Of a stretch of DNA of 17,106 nt, positions 6,089 to 14,849 are shown in pieces. Under the pieces are notes generated by a model. It searched no databases and was not told where the DNA came from. It was given only the letters and a program-made list of their open reading frames with translations. The stretch's first letter is position 1, and each line of letters starts with the position of its first letter. The stretch comes from Bacilli bacterium (lineage in GTDB: Bacteria > Bacillota_I > Bacilli_A > RF39 > UBA660). The DNA lies in assembly GCA_028703035.1 (NCBI GenBank), contig JAQVNR010000025.1, positions 1 through 17,106 of the forward strand, written 5' to 3'. The position numbers and the translations under genes were made by a program.

Positions 6089-7642
6089 ATGGTATTTAAT
6101 ACGGCTTCCATTTTAACTCTTTTTATTGGATTAATATTAGGTGGCGGTGCTATATATGCAATAATTATATTAACAGGCGCTGGTGCTGGCCAAAAAGCAG
6201 AAAAAATACTTAGCGATGCTAAAAAAGAAGCGGATAAGCATAAACGTGCTAGCATTGTTGAATTAAAGGAAGAAACATTTAAATTAAAACAAGAAGCTGA
6301 ACGGGAAGTTAAAGAAAGAAAATCAGAAGTTTTAAAAAGCGAAGAAAGAATTTCTCAAAGGGAGAAGTCTCTTGATAAAAGAGAAGAACTTCTGCAAAAC
6401 CGTGATAATCTTTTAGAACAAAAAGATAATAATTTAAATGCTTTGCAAAAGCAAATACAAGAAAAAGAATTAAAAATGGATGAACTTTTGAAAGAAGAAA
6501 TGGAAAAACTAGAAACCATTGCTGGCTTTTCAAAAGATAAAGCTCATGACTTAATCATGGAAAGAGTAGAATCACAGATGTCTAATGAAATTGCAGCTTA
6601 CATTAAAGATGAAGAAGCAGTAGCTAAATTAGAGGTTGACAAAAAAGCAAAAAATTTATTGGTAAATTCAATGGAAAGATACGCGAATGATGTAACAACA
6701 ATCCAAACAGTTAGTACAATTGATTTACCAAACGATGAAATGAAAGGTCGTTTAATTGGTAGAGAAGGTCGTAATATTAGGACGATTGAGTCAGTTACTG
6801 GTGTCGATTTAATTATTGATGATACACCTGAGGCAATTGTTATTTCTTCTTTTGATCCATATCGCCGGGAAATAGCAAAACAAACTATTGAAACTTTAAT
6901 TAAAGATGGAAGAATCCATCCAACAAGAATAGAAGAGATTTATGATAAAGTTTGTAAGGATATGAATGCGAGAGTAACTGAAATCGGCAGTGAAGCAGTT
7001 TATGAATTAGGATTAACTAAAATAGATCCAGAGCTTGTTCATTTAATTGGTAAACTTAATTTTAGAACTAGTTATGGCCAAAATGCTTTAACTCATTCAA
7101 AAGAACTAGCTCATCTAGCAGGTATTATGGCTTCTGAATTAGGAGAAAATGTATCTCTTGCCAAAAGAGCTGGACTTCTTCATGATATTGGTAAAGCAGT
7201 TGATAATGAAATGGATGGAAGTCATGTTGAAATTGGTCTTGATATTGCTAAAAAATATAAGGAACCAGAAGTTGTTCAAAATACAATAGAGTCACATCAT
7301 GGTGATGTTCCGGCAACAAGTATTATTTCAATTTTAGTTAGTATTGCTGATACTTTATCAGCAGCTAGACCTGGTGCTCGTAATGATACGATGGAAAATT
7401 ATATCAAAAGACTTGAAGAATTAGAAAGCTTAGGAAATAGTTTTGAAGGTGTTGAAAAAACATTTGCAATGCAAGCTGGTCGTGAGGTAAGAGTTATTGT
7501 TAAACCAGAAGAAATAGATGACTTAACCGCATTTAAGATAGCTAGAGAAATGAAAGAAAAAATTGAAGCAGAAATGCAGTATCCAGGAACTATTAAAATC
7601 TCGGTTATTAGAGAAACAAGAGCTTTAGAAGAAGCAAAATAA
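6089..7642 (+). CDS. rny: Ribonuclease Y
   Basis: RNase Y is the membrane-anchored endoribonuclease that starts mRNA decay in many Bacillota. The 517-residue protein matches the family in length and order. It has an N-terminal membrane helix (about 5-28) and a long charged coiled coil (about 35-200). A KH RNA-binding domain follows (about 208-270; G-R-L-I-G-R-E-G-R-N-I-R is diagnostic). The HD domain has His365-Asp366 in L-L-H-D-I-G-K, after H-S-K-E-L-A-H. The ATG has a strong GGAGGG site (6078-6083). The gene follows recA as in Bacillus but has its own promoter and a strong terminator, so it is a single-gene unit. Confidence 0.96.
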   Translation: MVFNTASILTLFIGLILGGGAIYAIIILTGAGAGQKAEKILSDAKKEADKHKRASIVELKEETFKLKQEAEREVKERKSEVLKSEERISQREKSLDKREELLQNRDNLLEQKDNNLNALQKQIQEKELKMDELLKEEMEKLETIAGFSKDKAHDLIMERVESQMSNEIAAYIKDEEAVAKLEVDKKAKNLLVNSMERYANDVTTIQTVSTIDLPNDEMKGRLIGREGRNIRTIESVTGVDLIIDDTPEAIVISSFDPYRREIAKQTIETLIKDGRIHPTRIEEIYDKVCKDMNARVTEIGSEAVYELGLTKIDPELVHLIGKLNFRTSYGQNALTHSKELAHLAGIMASELGENVSLAKRAGLLHDIGKAVDNEMDGSHVEIGLDIAKKYKEPEVVQNTIESHHGDVPATSIISILVSIADTLSAARPGARNDTMENYIKRLEELESLGNSFEGVEKTFAMQAGREVRVIVKPEEIDDLTAFKIAREMKEKIEAEMQYPGTIKISVIRETRALEEAK

Positions 7643-7666
7643 AAGCATCAAAATTTGATGCTTTTT
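7641..7666. terminator. Bidirectional terminator between rny and the dNTPase gene
   Basis: AAAAGCATCAA (7641-7651) pairs with TTGATGCTTTT (7655-7665) around a 3-nt loop, with T tracts on both strands. It lies between two convergent genes and contains the stop codon of the minus-strand gene (7648-7650). Confidence 0.9.
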
Positions 7667-8760
7667 AATTGTTTATAATGTTTAATAAAGTAATCATCAG
7701 TCATTCCAGCAATATAATCAATTACTTTTCTAGCAGTGGTTGTTTCATTTAAATATTTATCAGGTTGAAGATTTAAAAAATCAGTAAATATTTGGCAATT
7801 ATTTAAATTATTATCAATATTGTAAATATTTTGTTTAAAAACAGAGTTAAACATTTCTTCATAAAGTTTTAAGTCATCTTCTGTATTTGCTTTATGATAA
7901 ATATGCTGGTAATTAAATTTTTTAAGCTGAGTTATAGCCATAAACATTTCATCACTTAGTTTAATATAATTTTTATTATAACTATTTTTTATAATATCTA
8001 AAATAATGTTATTAACTATTTGGCTATTTGAGTTTCCAATAATATTAGTTATATCTTTAGGCAAATTATTGATATCAAATACGCTAAGTTTTATAGCATC
8101 TTCAATGTCTCGACCAATATAAGCAATAATATCACTTATTCTAACTACACATCCTTCTAGAGTCATGGGAATAAGTTTTTTTGCATATTCACTATCTTGA
8201 TAGCAGTTATAATAATCATCTAGAAAGTTTTGGATATTTTTTTTCTTTGGATAATACTCTTTCATTTCAAACTCGCCATTATGACAAAGAATACCATCTA
8301 AAACTTGGATACTAATATTTTTATTTTCTAGAACCATCATTGTTCGAACACTTTGAATATTATGCATAAAGTTTCCTTCATTATATTCCTGGCTTAATTT
8401 ATTTAAAAAAGCCTCACCTGTATGTCCAAATGGAACATGACCTAAATCATGACCAAGAGCAATAGCTTCAATTAAATCTTCATTAAGCGATAAAGCTCTG
8501 CCAATTGTTCTACCAATTTTACTAACTAACTGGACATGAACCATTCTTTTAGTAATGTTATCGTTTTTAGTATTGGAAAACACTTGAGTCTTATCCATAT
8601 ACCTAGTATAAGAATCACTATGAATTATCCGATCAATATCTCTAAAAAAGTTTGGTCTGATGTCAGGCGCAAAATCATCTAATCTAATTGATTCATGATC
8701 ATAACAAGCATACTTGCTATATAAACTTTCTCTTTTTAACATAATTTCTTTAATAGTCAT
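7648..8760 (-). CDS. HD-domain deoxynucleotide triphosphohydrolase (dGTPase-like)
   Basis: The 370-residue protein belongs to the dGTPase/HD group, which splits dNTPs into deoxynucleosides and triphosphate. Visible motifs are R-D-I-D-R-I-I-H-S-D-S-Y-T-R near residue 40, a metal-binding His in H-V-Q-L-V-S (about 75), then His104-Asp105 in L-G-H-D-L-G-H-V-P-F-G-H-T-G. A later H-N-I-Q-S-V-R corresponds to the substrate-site H-N segment. The C-terminal half is helical and poorly conserved. Which dNTP is hydrolysed cannot be told, so I give no symbol. A GGAGGAT site precedes the ATG and lies in the last codons of the ltaS-like gene; the gap is 2 bp, so translation is probably coupled. Confidence 0.88.
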   Translation of the reverse strand: MTIKEIMLKRESLYSKYACYDHESIRLDDFAPDIRPNFFRDIDRIIHSDSYTRYMDKTQVFSNTKNDNITKRMVHVQLVSKIGRTIGRALSLNEDLIEAIALGHDLGHVPFGHTGEAFLNKLSQEYNEGNFMHNIQSVRTMMVLENKNISIQVLDGILCHNGEFEMKEYYPKKKNIQNFLDDYYNCYQDSEYAKKLIPMTLEGCVVRISDIIAYIGRDIEDAIKLSVFDINNLPKDITNIIGNSNSQIVNNIILDIIKNSYNKNYIKLSDEMFMAITQLKKFNYQHIYHKANTEDDLKLYEEMFNSVFKQNIYNIDNNLNNCQIFTDFLNLQPDKYLNETTTARKVIDYIAGMTDDYFIKHYKQLKSIKF

Positions 8761-8762
8761 TT

Positions 8763-10670
8763 TTATCCTCCAAATATATATCTATAATAATCAGTTTCTA
8801 ATATATTTTTAGAAATGACATACTTATTATAAACAATATTATTTACTGAATTTATATAATCATCAGGCATATTTTCTTTAAATGGTGTAAAACTATTTAC
8901 AGTTGCATTATATTTTCCATATTCTGTAATCCAGCTACGATCATTAAAAACAATTATTTTATTATTATCTGAAAAAATATCAGTTCCCATTAAAAGTCTT
9001 GAGTCAAAATCTATTCCAAAAAGATTTAAAACAGTTGGCAAAATATCTAAACTGCTTGCATAGCTATCTATTATAATAGGGTTTTCTATTGTACTGTTCC
9101 AAATGATTAATTCATTTTTGTGAATATCAAATTTTTCGTCTTCAATATTCATAACTTCCTTCATTTCTGAAGTTTTAAGTCCATATGGATAATGATCAGT
9201 ACTTATTACAATAACAGTATCATCTAATATCCCTTTTTCAGTTAGCATATTAATTAAAGATTCTAAGGCTTTATCAAGTTCTGCTTGAGATGCAATATAT
9301 GCTTTAATAGCTGTGCTGTAAGGAAGATTATTTACTAATTCTTTATTTTTATAAGCCATATTATTGCCCCCAAAATTATATTCTAGGTGTCCACTAATGC
9401 TCATATAATATGTCATAAAGTTTTCTTCGTTGCTATATAAATCAAAGGTTCCATTAATCATCTCTAAATCGCTTTGAGGCCATGGCTTACAGTTCATTAA
9501 CTTTTGTAACCCATTACCACATGCCATATAATTATATCCCATATTTGGTAGTGATTTGTGCCTATCATAGTATTTATAAGAACCGTTATGATAAGCATTA
9601 GTACTATAGCCTAAGCTTGAAAATATATTTCCATAAGTATAGGGAAGATAATTATTACTTGATCTTGACATACTCCAACTGCTTTCTTTAGGAAGTAAAC
9701 TTGTTAAATTAATATATTCTCCATCACTAGTACTAACATAATAAATTGGGCTATAAAAATGATTAAATTTAAAACCAGTATTTACTAATTTATATAAAGT
9801 AGGTGTTCCTTCTTCATGAACGGCTATTGGACAAAAAGCCTCAGCTGTAATATAAATCAAATTTTTACCACTAAAAAGACCAGTATATTCATTTTTATTT
9901 GTTGGACTAATAGCAGAAATATATTTATGAATATTTTTAATTGTATTGTCTGTTGTGTTTTCAATTAAACTTTCGAAATTAATATCTAATTTATTATACT
10001 GTGTAGTAACTATTTTTTCTTCAGGTACAGCTATAACCTGAGCACTTTCTTTAAATCCACAAATAATTCTAAATAAATCTAAACGCATTGTTGTCATTAA
10101 TCCCAAAGATTTAGCTGTTTGAGTGGGAGCATGTTTATCAAAATAAATATTTTTAACTGAATAAATATTATCACTGGCTAAAAATAAAGATATAAGACTT
10201 AAAATATAAATACCAAGCATAAGTATTGTTTTAAAAGTAATAAGCTGATAATTACTATCTAGAACTATGATTTTTTTTCTATATATTATCATAAGAACAC
10301 TCGGAAGTATAAGTAAAATTATCGCTAGTAGATTATTTATTATAACTACAAATATTTGTTGAAAAAATTCAAATATTTGTCCTCCATTAAATAAAGAATA
10401 AATAGAAAATACATTTCCATAAAATTGATAATTAATAAACTGGGCTATAAAAATCAAATTAAGAAAAATAATTATTAAAATAAAAAAATTCAAATTAAAT
10501 TTATGTTTAAAAAAAGTAGTCAAAATATCAATAAATATACTAATAAATAAAGTAAATATAAAGATATAAATAATATCTTTAATTAAAAAAGATTTAAAAG
10601 TAAAAATATGATAAATCATCTCTAAATAAAATATTATCCCGAATGATAAAAAAAACTTTTGATTCTTCAT
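8763..10670 (-). CDS. ltaS: Lipoteichoic acid synthase-like membrane sulfatase-fold enzyme
   Basis: LtaS polymerises glycerol phosphate from phosphatidylglycerol onto a glycolipid anchor outside the membrane. The 635 residues fit the family: several membrane helices (about 1-180), a linker, then a sulfatase-fold ectodomain (about 265-600). Catalytic residues are readable: Glu277 in I-T-A-E-A-F, the nucleophile Thr314 in S-T-S-D-G-E-Y, His428 in S-G-H-L-E-Y, and Asp492-His493 in S-T-D-H-Y-P-Y-G. A related primase or phosphoethanolamine-type transferase is possible, but the S-T-S-D-G-E-Y context and size favour LtaS. The ATG has a GAGG site. pgsA in the same window makes the precursor of its donor. 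It is the first gene of a two-gene operon with the dNTPase. Confidence 0.87.
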   Translation of the reverse strand: MKNQKFFLSFGIIFYLEMIYHIFTFKSFLIKDIIYIFIFTLFISIFIDILTTFFKHKFNLNFFILIIIFLNLIFIAQFINYQFYGNVFSIYSLFNGGQIFEFFQQIFVVIINNLLAIILLILPSVLMIIYRKKIIVLDSNYQLITFKTILMLGIYILSLISLFLASDNIYSVKNIYFDKHAPTQTAKSLGLMTTMRLDLFRIICGFKESAQVIAVPEEKIVTTQYNKLDINFESLIENTTDNTIKNIHKYISAISPTNKNEYTGLFSGKNLIYITAEAFCPIAVHEEGTPTLYKLVNTGFKFNHFYSPIYYVSTSDGEYINLTSLLPKESSWSMSRSSNNYLPYTYGNIFSSLGYSTNAYHNGSYKYYDRHKSLPNMGYNYMACGNGLQKLMNCKPWPQSDLEMINGTFDLYSNEENFMTYYMSISGHLEYNFGGNNMAYKNKELVNNLPYSTAIKAYIASQAELDKALESLINMLTEKGILDDTVIVISTDHYPYGLKTSEMKEVMNIEDEKFDIHKNELIIWNSTIENPIIIDSYASSLDILPTVLNLFGIDFDSRLLMGTDIFSDNNKIIVFNDRSWITEYGKYNATVNSFTPFKENMPDDYINSVNNIVYNKYVISKNILETDYYRYIFGG

Positions 10671-10690
10671 AACTACGCCTCGTAAACAAA

Positions 10691-10699
10691 ATTATACCA
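10691..10699 (-). promoter_or_regulatory. Extended -10 promoter for the ltaS-dNTPase operon
   Basis: On the minus strand TGGTATAAT is an extended -10 (TG-N-TATAAT). No good -35 is seen 17 bp upstream, as usual for such promoters. The expected start, about 10684, gives a very short leader in front of the GAGG site (10678-10681). Confidence 0.5.
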
Positions 10700-10815
10700 T
10701 ATATTATTAACAAATTGGGGGAATTATTAATGTAAAATAATGGTATTTATTAGTAATTTAATAACTAATCAAAACATAATCTCTAGCATATTTTAAACTA
10801 GGAGTGTGATTTAAA

Positions 10816-11880
10816 ATGATAACTTGGAGTTTATGCATGATTGTTAAAGACGAAGAAGATAATATTAGTAAATGTTTAAAATCTTGTTATAAACTTTTTG
10901 ATGAAATAATTATTGTCGATACTGGATCAACTGATAAAACTAAAAAAATAGTAAAGAAGTATACAAATATAATATATAACTTTAAATGGGTCGATGATTT
11001 TAGTGCAGCTAGAAACTATGCTTTTTCATTTGCTACTATGGATTATATTATGTGGCTTGATACTGATGATATTCTTAAAGAAGAAGATTATCAAAAATTA
11101 AAAAAATTAAAACAAACTATGAATAATGAATATGACATTATAATGCTTAAATATAATATAGCGTTTGATGAATCAGGTATGCAAACATTTTCTTATTACC
11201 GCGAAAGGCTATTAAAAAGAAGTAAGAATTATAAGTGGAATGATCGAGTCCATGAATATATTGAACTTAGTGGTAATTTAAAAAGAGAAGATATTGCGAT
11301 TACTCATGATAAAAAAACAATAGAAAAAAGTAATCGCAATTTAAATATATATAAACAAATGATTTTAAAAAAAGAAGATTTTACTCCTAGAAATCTCTAT
11401 TATTACGGTAGAGAATTATATGAACATGGTGATTATGAAGAAACAGTAAAAGTTTTAACCAAGTTTATAAAAACTAAAAAAGGATGGGTTGAAGATAATA
11501 TTAATACTTGTTATCTTTTATCTAATTGTTATAATTTATTAAATAAGCTTGATGATTCTAAAATTTATTTATATAAAACTTTTAATTATGATATTCCTAG
11601 AAAAAAAACAACTTGTTTAATCGGTAATATATTTTTAAATAACCAAGAATACTCAAAAGCTATTTATTGGTATAATTTATCTTTAACATTAAAAAGTAAT
11701 AAAGAATCTGGCTTTTATGAATCTGATTATGATTATTTTATTCCTTATATTAATTTATGTGTTGCTTATGATAAAGTTGGTGATGATAATAAGGCTTTAA
11801 AATATCATGAGTTATCTAAATTAGTAAAACCAGATAATGAACTAGTTAAATATAATGATGTTTATTTTAAACAAAGATAA
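10816..11880 (+). CDS. Family 2 glycosyltransferase with C-terminal TPR-like repeats
   Basis: The N-terminal 200 residues are a GT-A glycosyltransferase domain. S-L-C-M-I-V-K-D-E-E comes first, V-D-T-G-S-T-D (34-40) is the nucleotide-sugar site, and D-D-F-S-A-A-R-N follows. L-D-T-D-D (81-85) is the DXD metal site. The remaining half (about 200-354) shows helical TPR-like repeats (for example Y-Y-Y-G-R-E-L-Y-E-H-G-D-Y-E-E-T). This is the architecture of SunS-type and similar cytoplasmic GT2 proteins, with no membrane segment. Donor and acceptor are unknown. The ATG is preceded by TAGGAGTGTG. It is divergent from ltaS and could act on envelope or protein substrates; I see no adjacent peptide precursor to support a glycocin role. 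Confidence 0.85.
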   Translation: MITWSLCMIVKDEEDNISKCLKSCYKLFDEIIIVDTGSTDKTKKIVKKYTNIIYNFKWVDDFSAARNYAFSFATMDYIMWLDTDDILKEEDYQKLKKLKQTMNNEYDIIMLKYNIAFDESGMQTFSYYRERLLKRSKNYKWNDRVHEYIELSGNLKREDIAITHDKKTIEKSNRNLNIYKQMILKKEDFTPRNLYYYGRELYEHGDYEETVKVLTKFIKTKKGWVEDNINTCYLLSNCYNLLNKLDDSKIYLYKTFNYDIPRKKTTCLIGNIFLNNQEYSKAIYWYNLSLTLKSNKESGFYESDYDYFIPYINLCVAYDKVGDDNKALKYHELSKLVKPDNELVKYNDVYFKQR

Positions 11881-11893
11881 AGACAAATGTTTG
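11880..11893. promoter_or_regulatory. Second LexA-like box
   Basis: Read on the minus strand this is CAAACATTTGTCTT, identical to the recA box at 12 of 14 positions including the first eleven. It ends 8 bp before the next -35; the recA box ends 9 bp before its own. One arm is degenerate, so binding may be weak. Confidence 0.45.
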
Positions 11894-11901
11894 TTTATAT
11901 T

Positions 11902-11930
11902 TTGACTGTAATTTATTTATATTATAAAAT
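11902..11930 (+). promoter_or_regulatory. Promoter of the broken small gene
   Basis: TTGACT (11902-11907), a 17-bp spacer and TAAAAT (11925-11930) repeat the recA promoter layout almost exactly. A perfect AGGAGG (11937-11942) follows. Confidence 0.65.
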
Positions 11931-11947
11931 AAGTTTAGGAGGAAAAC

Positions 11948-12081
11948 ATTAAGCCAAAATAAAAGAATATGATTCTGAAAGTTGTACTACAGTTTATAAG
12001 TTTTTTGATGAAATAAATAAGAGAGCCGATGTTTTTGATTTACCTAAAGTTGATATAATATTTTCTGAAAATAATAAATAA
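11948..12081 (+). pseudogene. Broken small gene, about 44 codons, possibly once SOS-controlled
   Basis: A perfect AGGAGG is followed after 5 nt by ATT (11948) where a start codon should be. The frame A-T-T, AAG, CCA, AAA then hits TAA. One base out of phase, a coding-like stretch runs to TAA at 12079-12081 and reads K-E-Y-D-S-E-S-C-T-T-V-Y-K-F-F-D-E-I-N-K. Changing ATT to ATG and restoring one A near 11956-11964 would give one frame of about 44 codons beginning M-K-P-K-I-K. So it seems to carry a lost start and a one-base deletion. I do not recognise the family. The remainder of this 390-bp gap (12082-12207) has an imperfect hairpin (12088-12115) and a T tract, and no other gene I can support. 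Confidence 0.5.
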
Positions 12082-12207
12082 TAAATGTAGTTAAGACAAT
12101 TCCTGTATTTAACTAATGTTAAGATAAATACTTGACTTTGACAGAAATCTTCTTTTTTTTTATACCTTCTACTAAAATATTTTATACCACCCAAGAGCTT
12201 TAAAAAT

Positions 12208-12236
12208 TTGCAATAAGTAAGTAAAATGTATATAAT
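12208..12236 (+). promoter_or_regulatory. Promoter of the SNF2-SWIM operon
   Basis: TTGCAA (12208-12213), a 17-bp spacer and a perfect TATAAT (12231-12236) form a strong promoter, the same combination as for rny. The expected start near 12243 lies about 29 nt before the ATG. Confidence 0.8.
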
Positions 12237-12271
12237 AAGCTTGCTTATGAAAGAAAGGTTATAAATTAATA

Positions 12272-14848
12272 ATGAAAAAAGATATAGTATTAATTCAAAC
12301 AAAAGATGATTTTTATTTAGATTTTGATAGTGATGTATCACTAGTGGATAATAAACTAGAAGATATTGATTTATATAAACAATTTAATAAAAATAAATAT
12401 AAAACTTTACTTGAGATAATACTTTGTAAAGATCAATCTATTTATTCCCCCTCATTAAATTTTTATCTAAATATCACTAAAGATTATCTTGAAAAATTAT
12501 CTAAAATATTAAATAGTTCTAGTATTAGTGTTGTTGATATAGTATTTTCAATCGATGAGGTTAATAAAATATTAGCAAGTAAATATTTAGTTATTGGTAA
12601 TAACTATTTAAATAGTGATGTTATTAATAATTTAGTTAATAGTTTTAATAGAGAAATTAATATTATGCTTCAAAAATATGGATCAATTGATAATATGTTT
12701 AGACATTATAATTATCAATATAGTAAAGTTGGCAGAATAATATTTAATTTAGTCTTAAATAAGAATGATGATTATCCTTTTGCGTTTATGGCAACATACC
12801 AAAATGAAAATAAGACAATCGTACCTTTGAAACATGCTTTAATAGAGTATAAAGATGATAATAAAGCTTTACTTAAGTTGTTATCAACAATTAGTAAGGT
12901 TAGTAATAAAAGTAAATTTATTAATGAGATGGTCGAAGATAAAAGTGTTTATTTACCTTTAAAGTTTTCCGTAGAAAAAGCTTATAATTTTTTAAATGAA
13001 ATAGAGCTTTATGAAGAATGTGGAGTACAGTGTCGGATTCCTGATTTTTGGAAAAAGAAAAATCGTAAAGTTAAGGCTTCAATTAATGTTGGTGGAGTAG
13101 AAGGAATCAATATAGTTGATCTACTTAATATTAATTCCTTGATTAAAATAGGTGATGTAAAACTAACATTAAAGGAAGCTAAAAAGTTATTAGAACAAAC
13201 TGAAGGACTAGCGTTTATTAAAGGCAAGTGGGTTGAAGTAGATCATAATAAATTAAAACAAGTACTTAAAGCTTTAGATGATGCAACTGAAAAACTAGAT
13301 CTAGATAACCTAACGATAATTGATGCTTTAAGATTAGAACTTAATCCCGATAAATTAACTTCTAAGGAAAATACTGGTTTAATAGAAGTAACTAATGGAG
13401 AATATTTAGATAATATCTTAAGTAATTTAATCTTTCCTGAAAAAATAAAACAAAATATAAAAACTGGAAATAAGTTTAAAGCAAGCTTAAGGACTTATCA
13501 ACAAAACGGTTTAAACTGGCTTGAATATATGAAGAAATTAAAATTAGGATCATGCCTTGCTGATGATATGGGATTAGGTAAAACTATTCAAATACTTGCG
13601 TTGTTATCAAATAGATTAACAGAAAAAACCTTAATAATAGTACCTGCATCACTTATTACTAATTGGACGAAAGAATTTAATAAATTTTTACCAGATGTTC
13701 AAGTTAATGTTTTGCATCCATTTTTTGAAAAAAATAATACTTACAAAAATAAAATATATATTACAACCTATAATTTACTTGAGAAATATGATTTTATCTT
13801 AGAAGACACATTTGATAATTTAATTATTGATGAGGCGCAAAATATTAAAAATAGTAATACAAAACAATCTATTAATGTAAGAAAAATCAAAAGTAAATAT
13901 AAACTAGCTTTAACTGGAACTCCAGTTGAAAATAGACTATCTGATCTTTATAGTATATTTGATTATCTAAATCCAGGTTTACTTGGAACTTTAAGTGAGT
14001 TTAAAAAAATAATAGTTACTTTAGAAGAAAATCAAGATATGGAAAAATTAAAAAATATTATCAGTCCTTTTATATTAAGAAGACTTAAAACAGATAAAAA
14101 GATTATTAATGATTTACCTGATAAGTTTGAAATTAAAAAATATATTAATTTAACTGATAAACAAAAAATATTATATGAAGAATTAGTTCAAGATTTAACA
14201 AAACAACTTATTAATCCGGAAGTTAAAAACTCTAATAAGATAATACTTCCTTCAATTATTAAGTTTAAACAAATTTGTAATCATCCTGCTCAATTTTTAG
14301 ATAATAAGAACTATGAAATAAAAGATAGTGGGAAATTTATCTTACTAAAGGAAATTTGTGAAACAATTAAAAGTAATCGGGAAAAAGTATTGATTTTTAC
14401 TCAGTTTAAAGAGATAATACCTCATATAAATGCAGTATTAGAAAACATTTTTGGCAATGGACTTGTCATAGATGGCTCAACAAGTGTTAAAAAAAGAGGA
14501 GAATATGTAGATTCATTTAATAATGATAATTCAGTTAAATATATGATATTATCACTTAAAGCCGGTGGAGTAGGATTAAACCTTACATCAGCTAATCATG
14601 TAATTCATTTTGATCGTTGGTGGAACCCAGCTGTTGAAAATCAAGCAACTGACAGGGCTTACCGAATTGGTCAAAATAAAAATGTTAATGTCTATAAATT
14701 TATAACTAGTGGAACTATCGAAGAAAAAATAAATATAATGCTAGAAAGTAAAGAAAAACTTGCTAATGAAGTAATTACTTCAGGTGAGTCATGGATTGGT
14801 GAAATGAATAAATCAGAATTATTAAATCTATTTAAGTTGGAGGGATAA
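12272..14848 (+). CDS. SNF2-family DNA-dependent ATPase (YwqA/HepA-like)
   Basis: The 858-residue protein has a poorly conserved N-terminal half (about 1-400) of the bacterial SNF2-associated type, then a complete two-lobe SNF2 ATPase. Motif I is D-D-M-G-L-G-K-T (431-438), motif II D-E-A-Q (520-523), and motif III L-T-G-T-P-V-E-N. Motifs V-VI are K-A-G-G-V-G-L-N-L-T and Q-A-T-D-R-A-Y-R-I-G-Q (about 790). Such proteins translocate on double-stranded DNA and remodel protein-DNA or RNA polymerase complexes; the target is unknown here. Shine-Dalgarno support is modest (AAAGG at 12255-12258). The SWIM gene starts 1 bp after its stop, the known B. subtilis ywqA-ywqB arrangement. The nearby decayed toxin-antitoxin pair gives an accessory setting, but no defence role is shown. 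Confidence 0.93.
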   Translation: MKKDIVLIQTKDDFYLDFDSDVSLVDNKLEDIDLYKQFNKNKYKTLLEIILCKDQSIYSPSLNFYLNITKDYLEKLSKILNSSSISVVDIVFSIDEVNKILASKYLVIGNNYLNSDVINNLVNSFNREINIMLQKYGSIDNMFRHYNYQYSKVGRIIFNLVLNKNDDYPFAFMATYQNENKTIVPLKHALIEYKDDNKALLKLLSTISKVSNKSKFINEMVEDKSVYLPLKFSVEKAYNFLNEIELYEECGVQCRIPDFWKKKNRKVKASINVGGVEGINIVDLLNINSLIKIGDVKLTLKEAKKLLEQTEGLAFIKGKWVEVDHNKLKQVLKALDDATEKLDLDNLTIIDALRLELNPDKLTSKENTGLIEVTNGEYLDNILSNLIFPEKIKQNIKTGNKFKASLRTYQQNGLNWLEYMKKLKLGSCLADDMGLGKTIQILALLSNRLTEKTLIIVPASLITNWTKEFNKFLPDVQVNVLHPFFEKNNTYKNKIYITTYNLLEKYDFILEDTFDNLIIDEAQNIKNSNTKQSINVRKIKSKYKLALTGTPVENRLSDLYSIFDYLNPGLLGTLSEFKKIIVTLEENQDMEKLKNIISPFILRRLKTDKKIINDLPDKFEIKKYINLTDKQKILYEELVQDLTKQLINPEVKNSNKIILPSIIKFKQICNHPAQFLDNKNYEIKDSGKFILLKEICETIKSNREKVLIFTQFKEIIPHINAVLENIFGNGLVIDGSTSVKKRGEYVDSFNNDNSVKYMILSLKAGGVGLNLTSANHVIHFDRWWNPAVENQATDRAYRIGQNKNVNVYKFITSGTIEEKINIMLESKEKLANEVITSGESWIGEMNKSELLNLFKLEG

Positions 14849-14849
14849 A

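Noticed and set aside
5881..6255. Minus-strand open frame opposite the recA end and rny start
   Set aside because: It overlaps two certain genes and the rny promoter and resembles no protein.
6309..6533. Minus-strand frame opposite the RNase Y coiled coil
   Set aside because: Phe/Leu-rich shadow of the Lys/Glu-rich coiled-coil codons.
11948..11962. ATT as a rare functional start codon
   Set aside because: Although the ribosome site is perfect, the frame ends at TAA after four codons, so a start here would give no useful product.
10816..12081. Glycosyltransferase plus following small gene as a glycocin system
   Set aside because: The GT resembles SunS-type enzymes, but the small frame has no double-glycine leader, only one Cys, and no ABC exporter is near.
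12088..12166. Terminator or promoter in the gap before the SNF2 gene
   Set aside because: The hairpin 12088-12115 lacks a T tract and the TTGACA at 12138 has only TATACC as -10; neither is convincing next to the clear promoter at 12208-12236.
11994..12341. Minus-strand frame across the gap before the SNF2 gene
   Set aside because: It covers the SNF2 promoter and first codons, has a composition expected from AT-rich noise, and has no ribosome site.
13009..13227. Minus-strand frame inside the SNF2 gene
   Set aside because: A shadow of a certain gene with no support of its own.
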